64,000 nt of DNA from contig NZ_CP029190.1 in NCBI RefSeq assembly GCF_008642295.1, positions 1,178,001 through 1,242,000 of the forward strand. Direction: 5' to 3'. Made by a program: the position numbers and the translations under genes. The notes under the pieces were generated by a model. The model did no database searches. It was not told where the DNA came from and saw only the letters and a program-made list of their open reading frames with translations. Below, piece after piece: positions 25,792-33,972 of the stretch. This stretch comes from Streptomyces venezuelae (GTDB taxonomy: Bacteria; Actinomycetota; Actinomycetes; Streptomycetales; Streptomycetaceae). The number at the start of each line of letters is the position of its first letter. Within the stretch, counting starts at the first letter, position 1.

Positions 25792-27144
25792 TCAGCGCAG
25801 GTAGGCCAGTTCCGGATGGTCCGCCGTGTACCCGTCCACCAGCCGCCGTGCCACCGCCACCGAATCCACCAGCGGGTGCAGCGCGAAGGCCTTGACCGCG
25901 GTGGCCCGGGAGCCGCTGCGGGCCGCCGACAGCACCTCCCGCTCCACCGCCTTGACCGCCGTGACCAGCCCCACCGCGTGGTACGGCAGCGGATCGACGG
26001 CCACCGGATGCGCCCCGTTCGCGTCCACCAGGCAGGGCACCTCGATCACGGCAGCGCCGTCCAGGACGGACAGCGTGGAGCGGTTGCGGACGTTGAGGAT
26101 CAGCGTGGTCCGCTCGTCCCGGGCGATGGCCCGCATCAGCGCCAGGGCCACCTGCTCGTAGCCGCCGGACTCCAGGTCGTCCTGCTCACGCTCCCCGGCG
26201 CCCGCCGCCTCGCGGTTCTCCGCCATGTACGTGGCCTCGCGCTCCGCACGGGTCCGGTCCCAGGCGGCCAGCGCCGCCCCGGCGGCCTGCCCGGGCCGGT
26301 CCGCCTCGGCGTAGAAGGCGCGCTGCTGGTCGCGGAGGAAGGCGCCGCGGGTCTGCTTCGCCTCCCGGTAGGCGCGGACCGCCTCGCGGTTGAAGTAGTA
26401 GTAGTGGAGGTATTCGTTGGGGATGGCGCCGATGGATTTCAGCCATTCCGCGCCGAACAGCCGCCCCTCCTCGAAGGACTCCAGGGCTGCGTCGTCGGCC
26501 AGCAGCCGGGGCAGCTCGTCCCGGCCGCCGAGGTGCAGCCCGCGCACCCAGCCCAGGTGATTGAGGCCCACGTAGTCGATCCAGGCCTCCGAGGGGCGTA
26601 CGGCGCCCAGCACCCGGGCGATCCGGCGGCCGAGTCCCACGGGTGAATCGCAGATTCCGATGACCCGGTCGCCGAGCTCCTCCTGCATGGCCTCGGTGAC
26701 CAGGCCGGCCGGGTTGGTGAAGTTGATGACCCAGGCGTCCGGGGCCGTCCGGGCGATCCGGCGGGCCAGTTCGCGGGCCACCGGCACGGTCCGCAGGCCG
26801 TACGCGATCCCGCCCGCGCCCACCGTCTCCTGGCCCAGCACCCCCTCGGCCAGGGCCACCCGCTCGTCGGTGGCGCGGCCCTCCAGGCCGCCGACGCGGA
26901 TGGCGGAGAAGACGAAGTCGGCACGGCGCAGGGCCTCGTCGAGGTCATTGGTGGCGGTCACGGCCGGGGCATCGGCCACGCCCTCGGCCTGGTCGGCCAG
27001 CACCCGGGCGATGGCGGTGAGCCGGGCGGGGTCCGCGTCGTACAGGGTGACCGCCGTGACGCGGCCCGGAGCCCGGTCGCCGAGCAGTGCCCCGTACACG
27101 AGCGGGACCCGGAATCCGCCTCCGCCGAGGATCGTCAGCCGCAC
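25792..27144 (-). CDS. 6-phospho-beta-glucosidase, glycoside hydrolase family 4
   Basis: A 450-residue GH4 enzyme that hydrolyses 6-phospho-glycosides by an NAD- and Mn-dependent redox mechanism. The Rossmann motif LTILGGGGFRVPLV is at residues 3-16. Also seen are RRADFVFSAIRVGGLEGR, WVINFTNPAGLVTEAM, the metal-binding GICDSPVGLGRRIA (Cys) and VGLNHLGWVRGLHLGG (His). The phospho-substrate would come from PTS-type or kinase-coupled uptake, but no transporter is adjacent. The XRE/MmyB-type regulator gene lies upstream on the same strand, 84 bp away. Confidence 0.93.
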   Translation of the reverse strand: MRLTILGGGGFRVPLVYGALLGDRAPGRVTAVTLYDADPARLTAIARVLADQAEGVADAPAVTATNDLDEALRRADFVFSAIRVGGLEGRATDERVALAEGVLGQETVGAGGIAYGLRTVPVARELARRIARTAPDAWVINFTNPAGLVTEAMQEELGDRVIGICDSPVGLGRRIARVLGAVRPSEAWIDYVGLNHLGWVRGLHLGGRDELPRLLADDAALESFEEGRLFGAEWLKSIGAIPNEYLHYYYFNREAVRAYREAKQTRGAFLRDQQRAFYAEADRPGQAAGAALAAWDRTRAEREATYMAENREAAGAGEREQDDLESGGYEQVALALMRAIARDERTTLILNVRNRSTLSVLDGAAVIEVPCLVDANGAHPVAVDPLPYHAVGLVTAVKAVEREVLSAARSGSRATAVKAFALHPLVDSVAVARRLVDGYTADHPELAYLR

Positions 27145-27185
27145 TCCCCCACCACCCTCTCCCAGCCGGTCAGCGTCCGGGGCCG

Positions 27186-27206
27186 GCCGCCCCGCGCCGG
27201 GGCGGC
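27186..27206 (-). terminator. Hairpin terminator after the XRE/MmyB-type regulator
   Basis: GCCGCCCC-GCGCC-GGGGCGGC, an 8-bp perfect stem with a 5-base loop, lying 23-43 bases past the regulator stop and before the GH4 start. It separates the two leftward genes. Confidence 0.6.
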
Positions 27207-27228
27207 AGCACCAGTGTCACCGACCCGG

Positions 27229-28221
27229 TCACTCTCCCAGCGGCGGCACGGCGCGCAGCCGGGCGGCCGATTGACGCGGGAGTCCGGCGCCGCCCCGGTC
27301 CGCGGGCAGTCCCTGCGGGGCGGAGAGGACCAGGGTGATCCGGGTGAGGCCCATGGCGTCGAGCATCCGGCCGTGTTCGGACACCATCCGGCAGCGCACC
27401 AGGCCCCAGCGCGGGTCCGGGTGGCGGACGGCGAGCACCGCGCCGTCGCGTTCGGCGGCCTCGGCCCCGTACGTGCTGAGCCAGTGCGGCACCCCGTACC
27501 GGTAGGCGGCCTCCATGAACGGGTCCCGGGCCACCTCCTGGCGGATGCTCCGCAGCCCCTGGTCCTCCGGGTCCGCGGCGAGCGCGGTGGCGAACTGGGC
27601 CAGCAGCGGCACGCACCAGGCGGGCTCGTGGTCCTCCAGTACCGCTGCCGCATCCGGATGGAACAGCACGAACCTCAGGAAGTTGTCGTCGGGCAGTGCG
27701 GTGGGGTGCGGCCGGACCGTCTGGAAGAGCTGGTCGAAGGCGGAGTTGGTGAGCGCCACGTCCCAGCGGTGGTCCACCAGGAAGCTGGGGTACGGGACGG
27801 CCTCCATCAGGGCGGCGTAGTCCCGGAGGTAGTCGCGCTGCGCCGGGTCCTCGGGCAGCCGGCTTCCCTGTGCGGCCCGCCAGGTGGGCGGCGGGTCGCG
27901 GTCGACCATCACCCGGAACAGCCAGAAGCACTGGCGTTCGCTCATCTCCAGGGCCTCGGCCAGGGCGAGCAGTTTGCGGTCGGTCCACTCCTTGACGAGT
28001 CCGCGCTCCCAGTTGCCGTACGCACGCACACTGATGCGCAGGCGGGCGGCGAGGTCCTCCTGGCTCAGGCCCAGTTCCTCGCGGCGCTGGCGCAAAATCT
28101 CCTTGCGGCGTTCCAGCCGCACTGCGCCACGTACGGGCTCATCGCCCGCCGGGCACTCCTCACCGGTCCGGGCGGCACGGGAGAGGCCGTCGGACGGGCC
28201 CACCGCTGCGAGATGTGGCAC
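27229..28221 (-). CDS. XRE-family regulator with MmyB-like C-terminal ligand domain
   Basis: A 330-residue regulator. The N-terminal HTH (LRQRREELGLSQEDLAARLRISVRAYGNWERG, near residues 45-75) is followed by a sensor domain typical of the MmyB-like group, with YPSFLVDHRWDVALTNSAFDQLF, then FLRFVLFHPDAA and GLVRCRMVSEHGRML. Such domains resemble PAS folds and are thought to bind small lipophilic ligands. The GTG at 28221 was chosen over an upstream ATG (28287) because GAAGGGGGAGC lies just before it and the promoter at 28269-28298 leaves room only for this start. It is divergent from the 28.4-kb cassette. Confidence 0.85.
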   Translation of the reverse strand: MPHLAAVGPSDGLSRAARTGEECPAGDEPVRGAVRLERRKEILRQRREELGLSQEDLAARLRISVRAYGNWERGLVKEWTDRKLLALAEALEMSERQCFWLFRVMVDRDPPPTWRAAQGSRLPEDPAQRDYLRDYAALMEAVPYPSFLVDHRWDVALTNSAFDQLFQTVRPHPTALPDDNFLRFVLFHPDAAAVLEDHEPAWCVPLLAQFATALAADPEDQGLRSIRQEVARDPFMEAAYRYGVPHWLSTYGAEAAERDGAVLAVRHPDPRWGLVRCRMVSEHGRMLDAMGLTRITLVLSAPQGLPADRGGAGLPRQSAARLRAVPPLGE

Positions 28222-28268
28222 CGAGAGCTCCCCCTTCTCACGGTCTGGATCTTCGTTTCCCTGTGGCG

Positions 28269-28298
28269 ATCCTGCTACCCACATCATTCGAGTGTCAA
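28269..28298 (-). promoter_or_regulatory. Sigma-70-type promoter of the XRE/MmyB-type regulator
   Basis: On the minus strand TTGACA (28298-28293) and CAGGAT (28274-28269) are 18 bp apart, a strong match. The transcript start would be near 28262, giving a leader of about 41 bases before the GTG at 28221. Confidence 0.7.
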
Positions 28299-28300
28299 CT

Positions 28301-28352
28301 ATTGTGGCAATTCAAGCCCCTTGACAGCGTATTCCCGCCACAGCTGTGGCAA
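28301..28352. promoter_or_regulatory. Repeated TGTGGCAA motif and perfect palindrome between divergent regulators
   Basis: TGTGGCAA occurs at 28304-28311 and 28345-28352, about 41 bp (four helical turns) apart. The second copy overlaps a perfect 14-base palindrome GCCACAGCTGTGGC (28337-28350). A third partial copy, TGTGGCGA, is near 28262. A rightward TTGACA starts at 28321. The spacing suggests a looping or cooperative operator for one of the flanking HTH proteins. Confidence 0.55.
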
Positions 28353-28439
28353 GTTCTAGCCCTCCGACGGCTGAACGGCTAGCCTCCAGGGGCCAACCAC
28401 GTGTCCGAACCGACCTCGCGTGATCTAGGAGAACCACTG

Positions 28440-29096
28440 GTGACAGACGGCTTCCCGGCTCCCGTCGCGGTGGCCACCGTGCCCCTGGCAGCCACCGTCG
28501 CGCGCGTCGCCGAACTCGCGGACAAGCTCGGACGCAACCATGCCGAGGTCTTCGACCTGCACCGGCTCTCGGATGCCTCCGGCGTCCCGGCCGACGTGGT
28601 GAAGGCCCTGCTGGAAGGCCGCCCGGCCGGCGAACCGGACCTGCAGGCCCGCTTCCTGCAACGACTGGACCTGCTCCGCCGCACCCGGGTCAAGCCCAAC
28701 GGGCGCCGGTACACCCAGCAGGAGATCGCAGACGGCGCGGCCATGTCGCGGCAGCAGGCCGGCGCCCTGATCAACGGCGACCGCCGCCCCACCATGGAAC
28801 ACTGTGACGCGATCCAGCGTTTCTTCGGGGTGCACGCCGGGTTCCTCACCGCCCACGACGCCGACGCCCTCACCGACGCGCTGCTCCGCACCGAGCAACA
28901 ACTCCTCCAGGACCTCACCGCACCGGCCGAGGCCGCATCGGCCGCCGCCGATCCGCTGGCCCGGCTGCTACAGAACCACGGCGTACGCGGCATCGCCTGG
29001 CGGGCCGCCCAGTTGCCCAGCGACAAACACCGGGACAAAGTCACCGAATGGCTGGACATGCTGCTGGAAAGCGTCAAACCGAACGACCTTGAATGA
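28440..29096 (+). CDS. Helix-turn-helix regulator, first gene of IrrE/MAB_1171c cassette
   Basis: A 218-residue protein. Residues about 91-137 (RRYTQQEIADGAAMSRQQAG, then INGDRRPTMEHCDAIQRFFG) form an XRE-type HTH. An earlier helical section (about 25-80) has a similar pattern, LHRLSDASGVPADVVKALLEG, and may be a second HTH-like unit. The GTG at 28440 was chosen because of TAGGAGA eight bases upstream; a GTG at 28401 with AGGGG upstream is an alternative that adds 13 residues. It is the first of four same-strand genes with close spacing, and its likely job is to regulate that cassette. Confidence 0.85.
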   Translation: MTDGFPAPVAVATVPLAATVARVAELADKLGRNHAEVFDLHRLSDASGVPADVVKALLEGRPAGEPDLQARFLQRLDLLRRTRVKPNGRRYTQQEIADGAAMSRQQAGALINGDRRPTMEHCDAIQRFFGVHAGFLTAHDADALTDALLRTEQQLLQDLTAPAEAASAAADPLARLLQNHGVRGIAWRAAQLPSDKHRDKVTEWLDMLLESVKPNDLE

Positions 29097-29139
29097 CGAC
29101 CTTGAGTCCTGATCCGGATCCGCGCCGACGGGGAGAACG

Positions 29140-29688
29140 GTGAGCATAGGCAGAGAGCAGCGGCGGCTGTGCGGAGAGCTGGTGGCCGGCATCCGACTCG
29201 CCGCCCCCGTGGAACCCGTGGACCTCTACGCCGCCCTCTGCGAGGGCATGAGCAGGCACCGCGGTCGCCGGGTGGAGTTCCGGATGGCTTCGTTCCCGCC
29301 GGGGACCGCGAGCGGTCTCTGGCTCGACATGGCGGACCGGGACCTGGTGATCATCGAGGAGCGCACCGCTCCGGACCACCAGCTGGTGATCCTCGGCCAC
29401 GAACTGTGGCACATGAAGGCGGGCCACTGCAGCCACCACGTCGACGGCGCCGCCGTCGCCGCCCGGCTGCTGTCCGAGGAGGCGGACCTCAGCGAGACCG
29501 TCCGGCGGGTTGCCGCCCGGACGCGCGCCGACGTGCGCGAGGAGACCGAGGCGGAAACCTTCGGGCTGCTGCTGGGCAGCAAGTGCCGGCCCTGGCTGTC
29601 GGCCACGCTGAGCCCCGCGGCGACCGAACGGGACCAGCTGGCCGGACGGATCGAGGCGTCCCTGGGCTACCGAGGGCCACGAGGCTGA
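29140..29688 (+). CDS. IrrE-like zinc metallopeptidase-fold protein (toxin-antitoxin-like annotation)
   Basis: A 182-residue protein with the zinc-binding HELWH motif (His87-Glu88-Leu-Trp-His91) inside LVILGHELWHMKAGH. A downstream EETEAETFGLLLG helix may supply the third ligand. This is the ImmA/IrrE-type fold, where members cleave HTH repressors. In Streptomyces such genes are often labelled as toxin components, without proof. It begins at GTG 29140 with GGGGAG upstream, 43 bp after the HTH gene, and ends three bases before the membrane-protein gene. A simple hypothesis is that it acts on the HTH partner. Confidence 0.88.
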   Translation: MSIGREQRRLCGELVAGIRLAAPVEPVDLYAALCEGMSRHRGRRVEFRMASFPPGTASGLWLDMADRDLVIIEERTAPDHQLVILGHELWHMKAGHCSHHVDGAAVAARLLSEEADLSETVRRVAARTRADVREETEAETFGLLLGSKCRPWLSATLSPAATERDQLAGRIEASLGYRGPRG

Positions 29689-29691
29689 CCT

Positions 29692-30876
29692 TTGAAAGGC
29701 CTGGACTTCTACATTCCGGCCAGCGTGCTGGTCGTCGCGTTCGCCTGCAAGCTCCCGGGCCTGACCCGGCACTGGCGCGATCCGCTGGTGCGGGCCGTCA
29801 GCGTGCTGCTCCTGGTGGCCAGCTCGGTGTTCTTCTTCGCCGCACCGCCCACCATCGCCGCCGTCAACCGGCTGACCGGCATCCCCAACTTCTCGGCGCC
29901 ACTGGTCTACTGCATACTCACCGCCTTCAGCGCCTCCTGCCTGCTGCTGCTCATCAACTGGCGCGGCGGGCCCGCCGACCGCACCCGCCGGCTCTCCCGC
30001 TGGTGCACGGCCCTGTACAGCTCGGTGATCGTGGCGCAGATCGTCCTGTTCACACTGGGCGAGGCGCCGGTGGAGCGGCTGCGCGACTTCGACACGTACT
30101 ACGTGCACACCCCGTTCATCCGCGAGATGGTGCTGGTCTACCTGGTGGCGCACACCGGCGCCGCCGTCGTGATGACCGTGCTGTGCCGGCGCTGGTCGCT
30201 GCACGTCCGGGGCTCGCTGCGGTCCGGGCTGATCCTCATGGTGTGCGGGTTCGTCCTGAACCTGGTCTTCGACGCGGCCAAGTTCGCCGCCGTCGGCGCC
30301 CGCCTGACCGGCCGTGACTGGGACATGCTCAGCACCACCGTCGCCCCGCCCGTCGCCTCGTTCTCCGCCCTGCTCATCGGCACCGGCTTCGTGCTGCCGC
30401 TGCTGGTACAGCGGCTGTCGGCCAGCTGGCAGACCTGGGCGACGTACCGCCGGCTGGGTCCGCTCTGGCGCGAGCTGCGGCCGGTGGTCCCGCACGGCTC
30501 CCGCTCCGTACGCATCTCCTGGTGGTCCCCGGCGGACCTCCGGGTCACCCAGCGGGTGGCCGACATCCACGACGGGATCCTGCACCTCGACCCGTACTTC
30601 GACCACGCCCTGCGCGACCGCACCCGGGCGGCGGTCCTCGCAGCCGGGGCGGGCAGCCTGCAGGCCGACGCCACCGCCGACGCGGCGATGGTGGCCGCCG
30701 CCGTCCGGGCCCGGGCCGCGGACCCGGAGGAGAAGGTCATAGGCTCGGCGGACGCCTACACGTCGGCAGCCGCCGAGGGGCCGCGCGATCTGGTGAGCAT
30801 CTCGCTCGCCCTCCGCTCCCCCGTCGTAGAACAGACCCGCCGGCATGCGGCCAGTACCGAAAGCAGCCATCCATGA
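29692..30876 (+). CDS. MAB_1171c-type seven-span membrane protein
   Basis: A 394-residue membrane protein starting at TTG 29692, only three bases past the IrrE-like stop. Seven hydrophobic spans occupy residues about 1-245: FYIPASVLVVAFACKL, VRAVSVLLLVASSVFFFA, LVYCILTAFSASCLLLLI, LYSSVIVAQIVLFTLG, MVLVYLVAHTGAAVVMTVL, GLILMVCGFVLNLVFDAA and ASFSALLIGTGFVLPLLV. The C-terminal 150 residues are soluble, starting WQTWATYRRLGPLWREL. This matches the MAB_1171c family, sometimes called putative transporters; no substrate is known. It overlaps the FAD monooxygenase gene by four bases (ATGA). Confidence 0.88.
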   Translation: MKGLDFYIPASVLVVAFACKLPGLTRHWRDPLVRAVSVLLLVASSVFFFAAPPTIAAVNRLTGIPNFSAPLVYCILTAFSASCLLLLINWRGGPADRTRRLSRWCTALYSSVIVAQIVLFTLGEAPVERLRDFDTYYVHTPFIREMVLVYLVAHTGAAVVMTVLCRRWSLHVRGSLRSGLILMVCGFVLNLVFDAAKFAAVGARLTGRDWDMLSTTVAPPVASFSALLIGTGFVLPLLVQRLSASWQTWATYRRLGPLWRELRPVVPHGSRSVRISWWSPADLRVTQRVADIHDGILHLDPYFDHALRDRTRAAVLAAGAGSLQADATADAAMVAAAVRARAADPEEKVIGSADAYTSAAAEGPRDLVSISLALRSPVVEQTRRHAASTESSHP

Positions 30877-32312
30877 GTGAGAGCCCCCGCCCCGAGCAGC
30901 CCCTGCCGAGACGGGCCGTCGTCATCGGCGGCGGGCTGGCCGGCCTGCTCGCCGCGGCGGCCCTCGCCCCGTACGCCGACCAGATCACCGTGGTCGAACG
31001 CGATGTGCTGCCGACGGCCGCCGAGCCGCGCGCCTTCCTGCCGCAGGGCCACCACGCGCACCTGCTGTGGTCCGGCGGGGCGGCGGCCATCGAGGACCTG
31101 GTCCCCGGGTTCACCGACCGGATGCTGGCGGCGGGGGCCCGCCGCATCCCGCTGACCGCGGGCATGGTGGCCCTCTCCCCGGGCGGCTGGTACCGGCGCT
31201 GGCGGCCCACCCACCACCTGATGGCGGGCACCCGGGAGCTGCTCGACCAGGTGGTCCGCGAACGGGTGCGGGCCCTGGGGAAGGTACGGATCGTGGAGCG
31301 GACCAGGGTGCTGGGCCTGACCGGCGATGCCGGACGGGTCACCGGCATCCGGGTGCAGCCGCACGGGGCGGCGGCAGAGACCCTGCCGGCCGAACTGGTG
31401 GTGGACGCGGCTGGCCGCGGCACCCGCACCCCGCAGTGGCTGGGGGAGCTCGGCCTGCCCGAAATCCGCGAGGAACTGGTGGACTCCGGTCTGGTTTATG
31501 CCAGCCGCATGTACCGGGCCCCGGCCGGGACCGAGGACTTCCCGGTCGTCAACATCCAGCCGGTGGCCCGCGATCCGCGGCCCGGCAAGACCGCCGTCAT
31601 CATGCCGGTCGAGGGCGGCCGGTGGCTGGTCACCCTGGCCGGCACCCGGGGCGGCGAACCGACCGGCGACAGCGAGGCCTTCGCCGCCTTCGCGCGCACG
31701 GCACGGCACCCGGTGGTGGCCGAACTCCTGGAGTACGCCGAACCGCTCTCGGAGGTCAGCACCTTCGGCAACACCGCCAACCGGCGCCGCTACTACGAGA
31801 AGTCCCGGGCCTGGCCCGAGGGGTACGTGGTGGTCGGCGACGCCGTGGCCTCCTTCAACCCCGTCTACGGCCACGGCATGTCGGTGGCCGCCCAGGGCGC
31901 CCGCGCCCTGGGCCGGGAGCTCGCCCGGGGCGGACTGCGGGCCCCGGGCCTGGCCCGCCGCACCCAGCGGGCGGTGGCCCGGCCCGTGTCGGTGGCCTGG
32001 GACCTCGCCACGGGGCAGGACATCTTCTACCCGGAGGCCGTCGGGAAGCGGCCGGGCGCGGCGGATCGGCTATTGGCCCGCTATGTCGACCGGCTGGTGC
32101 GCACCGCCACCGCGGACTTCGCGGTGGCGACCGCGCTCACCGAGGTGATGACCCTGTCGGCCCCGATCACCGCCCTGGTCCGGCCGGACATCCTGCTGCG
32201 GGCGCTGCGCGGGCCGCGCCTCGCCCAGCTGACCGGACCGCCGCTGACGGAACGGGAACTCCACTTCACCCGGCCGACGGACGCGGGGGTGGCGGAGACC
32301 GCCGGGGCCTAG
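30873..32312 (+). CDS. FAD-dependent monooxygenase/reductase, last gene of the cassette
   Basis: A 479-residue flavoprotein. Residues 14-40 hold AVVIGGGLAGLLAAAALAPYA (FAD binding) and the late GDAVASFNPVYGHGMSVAAQGA segment (near residue 325) is the second FAD motif. It resembles geranylgeranyl reductase/squalene epoxidase-like enzymes and the protein at 21231-22613. The chain continues about 150 residues past the GD motif, with RPVSVAWDLATGQDIFYPEA. It begins at ATG 30873, which overlaps the previous stop, so translation is coupled to the membrane protein. The oxidised substrate is unknown; a lipid is plausible given the membrane partner. Confidence 0.9.
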   Translation: MSESPRPEQPLPRRAVVIGGGLAGLLAAAALAPYADQITVVERDVLPTAAEPRAFLPQGHHAHLLWSGGAAAIEDLVPGFTDRMLAAGARRIPLTAGMVALSPGGWYRRWRPTHHLMAGTRELLDQVVRERVRALGKVRIVERTRVLGLTGDAGRVTGIRVQPHGAAAETLPAELVVDAAGRGTRTPQWLGELGLPEIREELVDSGLVYASRMYRAPAGTEDFPVVNIQPVARDPRPGKTAVIMPVEGGRWLVTLAGTRGGEPTGDSEAFAAFARTARHPVVAELLEYAEPLSEVSTFGNTANRRRYYEKSRAWPEGYVVVGDAVASFNPVYGHGMSVAAQGARALGRELARGGLRAPGLARRTQRAVARPVSVAWDLATGQDIFYPEAVGKRPGAADRLLARYVDRLVRTATADFAVATALTEVMTLSAPITALVRPDILLRALRGPRLAQLTGPPLTERELHFTRPTDAGVAETAGA

Positions 32313-32335
32313 TCTGTACCGGCGGCCCGGCCGGC

Positions 32336-33100
32336 TCAGAGGTCCAGGGCCGGGAACAGGTCCTGGAACGGGGCCGCGGAATCGAGCCCGTCCCGGCCGT
32401 AGGGGGCGTCGAAGCTCCACACCAGGAAGAGCAGGAACACGATCAGCGCGGTGAACAGGCCGGCGAGCAGCAGCTCCCGGCCGGACCGGCGGATCTGCAG
32501 GGCGAAGATCAGACCGATGGTGACCACTCCCCCGGTGAGCAGCCCGAACCAGACCACCCCCGGGAGGGTGGCCTCCGAGCTCTGGGTGCGGGTGTGCCGG
32601 GCGTCGTCGGCGGCGGCGATGTGGTCGAGCAGCGGCTGGTAGGCCTGGGCCTGGAGTTCGGTGGCGGGGCTCTGGTGGGTGACGTCGGTGCGCAGGGCGG
32701 CGAGCAGGGTGCCCCCCTTGTCCGTGGTGGCCTCGCCGGAGGTCAGCAGCGGCCAGTCCACGGCGACGGTGTGGGCGACGTACGCATCGATCTCGCCGCG
32801 GATCCGGTCGCGGACGGCGGCCGGGTAGACGTCGGCGCGCTGGCTGACCTCGTAGAGGGCCTGGGCCTCCCGGCGCACGCTGTCCTCGGCGGCGCCGCGG
32901 GCCTCCCAGACTCCGGCGATGGCGAGGCCCAGCACGATCGCGTAGACCACGCCGACCATCATCGTCATGTACTCGATGACATCGGGGGTTTCGCTGGTGT
33001 CCTCGTCATCGGCCGCCCGGCGGTGCCGGATCGCGGTGATGGCGAGGACGAGGGCGCAGACGAGCGCCATGGCGATGGCCAGGACCAGCCATTCGGACAC
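32336..33100 (-). CDS. DUF4239 bestrophin-like membrane protein
   Basis: A 254-residue protein with four hydrophobic spans: LVLAIAMALVCALVLAITAI (4-23), YMTMMVGVVYAIVLGLAIAGVW (44-65), LPGVVWFGLLTGGVVTIGLIFAL (about 180-202) and LLLAGLFTALIVFLLFLVW (about 210-228). The hydrophilic centre contains YEVSQRADVYPAAVRDRIRGEIDAYV. This is the DUF4239 family, whose fold and span order resemble bestrophin anion channels. It starts at GTG 33100, 25 bp downstream of the Pro/Ala-rich protein, and is convergent with the FAD monooxygenase, 23 bp apart. Confidence 0.87.
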   Translation of the reverse strand: MSEWLVLAIAMALVCALVLAITAIRHRRAADDEDTSETPDVIEYMTMMVGVVYAIVLGLAIAGVWEARGAAEDSVRREAQALYEVSQRADVYPAAVRDRIRGEIDAYVAHTVAVDWPLLTSGEATTDKGGTLLAALRTDVTHQSPATELQAQAYQPLLDHIAAADDARHTRTQSSEATLPGVVWFGLLTGGVVTIGLIFALQIRRSGRELLLAGLFTALIVFLLFLVWSFDAPYGRDGLDSAAPFQDLFPALDL

Positions 33101-33125
33101 GAGGGGGCTCCCGTTCTTTCGGGGA

Positions 33126-33806
33126 TCAGGCGCCGCGGCTCTTGGAGCGCGGGCGCAGGGCGACGGCCGCGAGCACGGCCGGGGTGGTGACGACCACCAT
33201 GAGCATCACGGTGGACAGCCCGTCGGTACTGCGTGCCGGGAGGGCGGCGGAGCGGTAGGGGCGGGCCCGGAACCGCGCGGGCGCGGCGGCCTCCGCGGCG
33301 GTCGCCGGGCCGACCACCGGTGCCGCGGCCGGCTCCGACGGGCCGGGGGCCGGTACGGCGGGCACCGCGGCGGGCTCGGCTGACGCGGCGGCTGCGGGGA
33401 CGGCCGCGGCGGGGCCGTGGGCGGCCGGAGCCGGCCGGCCGGCTGCCGGGCGGGGCGGCGCGCCCCGGCCGGCCGGGCCCGCCGCCGGGGCGCATCCGGC
33501 CGCGGGGTTCCGGGCCACGGGGCAGGCCCCACCGGGCGACCGGGCGGACTTCCGGGCGGGGGCCGGCCGGGCCGACGGCGGCGTCGGCGGCTCCGGCGGC
33601 AGGGGCTGCGAAGCAGGCGGGGCGGGCGGGGCGGGCGGGGCCGACGGTGCGGCCGGGGCCGGTACGGCCGGGGCCGGCGGGGCGAGCTGGACCGCGGGCA
33701 CGCACACATCCACCCGAACGGCTCCCCCGCCCACCTCCACAAACCCGTGCAGCGGGCACAGCACCGCCACCAAGCCCACCCCCGCGAACAACTGCCAAGC
33801 GGTCAC
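33126..33806 (-). CDS. Pro/Ala-rich membrane protein, hypothetical
   Basis: A 226-residue protein that I do not recognise. It starts at GTG 33806 with GAGGGG about ten bases upstream. An N-terminal hydrophobic segment (TAWQLFAGVGLVAVLCPLHGF) may be a signal anchor, residues about 40-175 are Ala/Pro-rich low-complexity sequence, and a C-terminal span (STVMLMVVVTTPAVLAAVAL) ends in a basic RPRSKSRGA tail. It resembles LPXTG-less cell-surface stalks. It is 25 bp upstream of the DUF4239 gene, suggesting an operon. A shadow reading frame on the opposite strand is also long, so the assignment rests on context, ribosome site and membrane segments. Confidence 0.55.
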   Translation of the reverse strand: MTAWQLFAGVGLVAVLCPLHGFVEVGGGAVRVDVCVPAVQLAPPAPAVPAPAAPSAPPAPPAPPASQPLPPEPPTPPSARPAPARKSARSPGGACPVARNPAAGCAPAAGPAGRGAPPRPAAGRPAPAAHGPAAAVPAAAASAEPAAVPAVPAPGPSEPAAAPVVGPATAAEAAAPARFRARPYRSAALPARSTDGLSTVMLMVVVTTPAVLAAVALRPRSKSRGA

Positions 33807-33972
33807 CGCGCGTCCGCCCCTCTTCCGTCTTCCGTGCTCCGGAACTCGCCGACAAGGCCCTTCCGGCTGAAGAAACGATCACCAAGCGACTACGACACGC
33901 CACCGCCGACCGGACTCGGCCGTCTGACATAAGCTCGGGGAATCACCCACACCACCCCGGAGGCCTCCGCGC

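Noticed and set aside
29140..29688. Confirmed type II toxin
   Set aside because: Only the IrrE-like fold and HExxH motif are visible; nothing shows toxicity, and the neighbours are a membrane protein and a monooxygenase.
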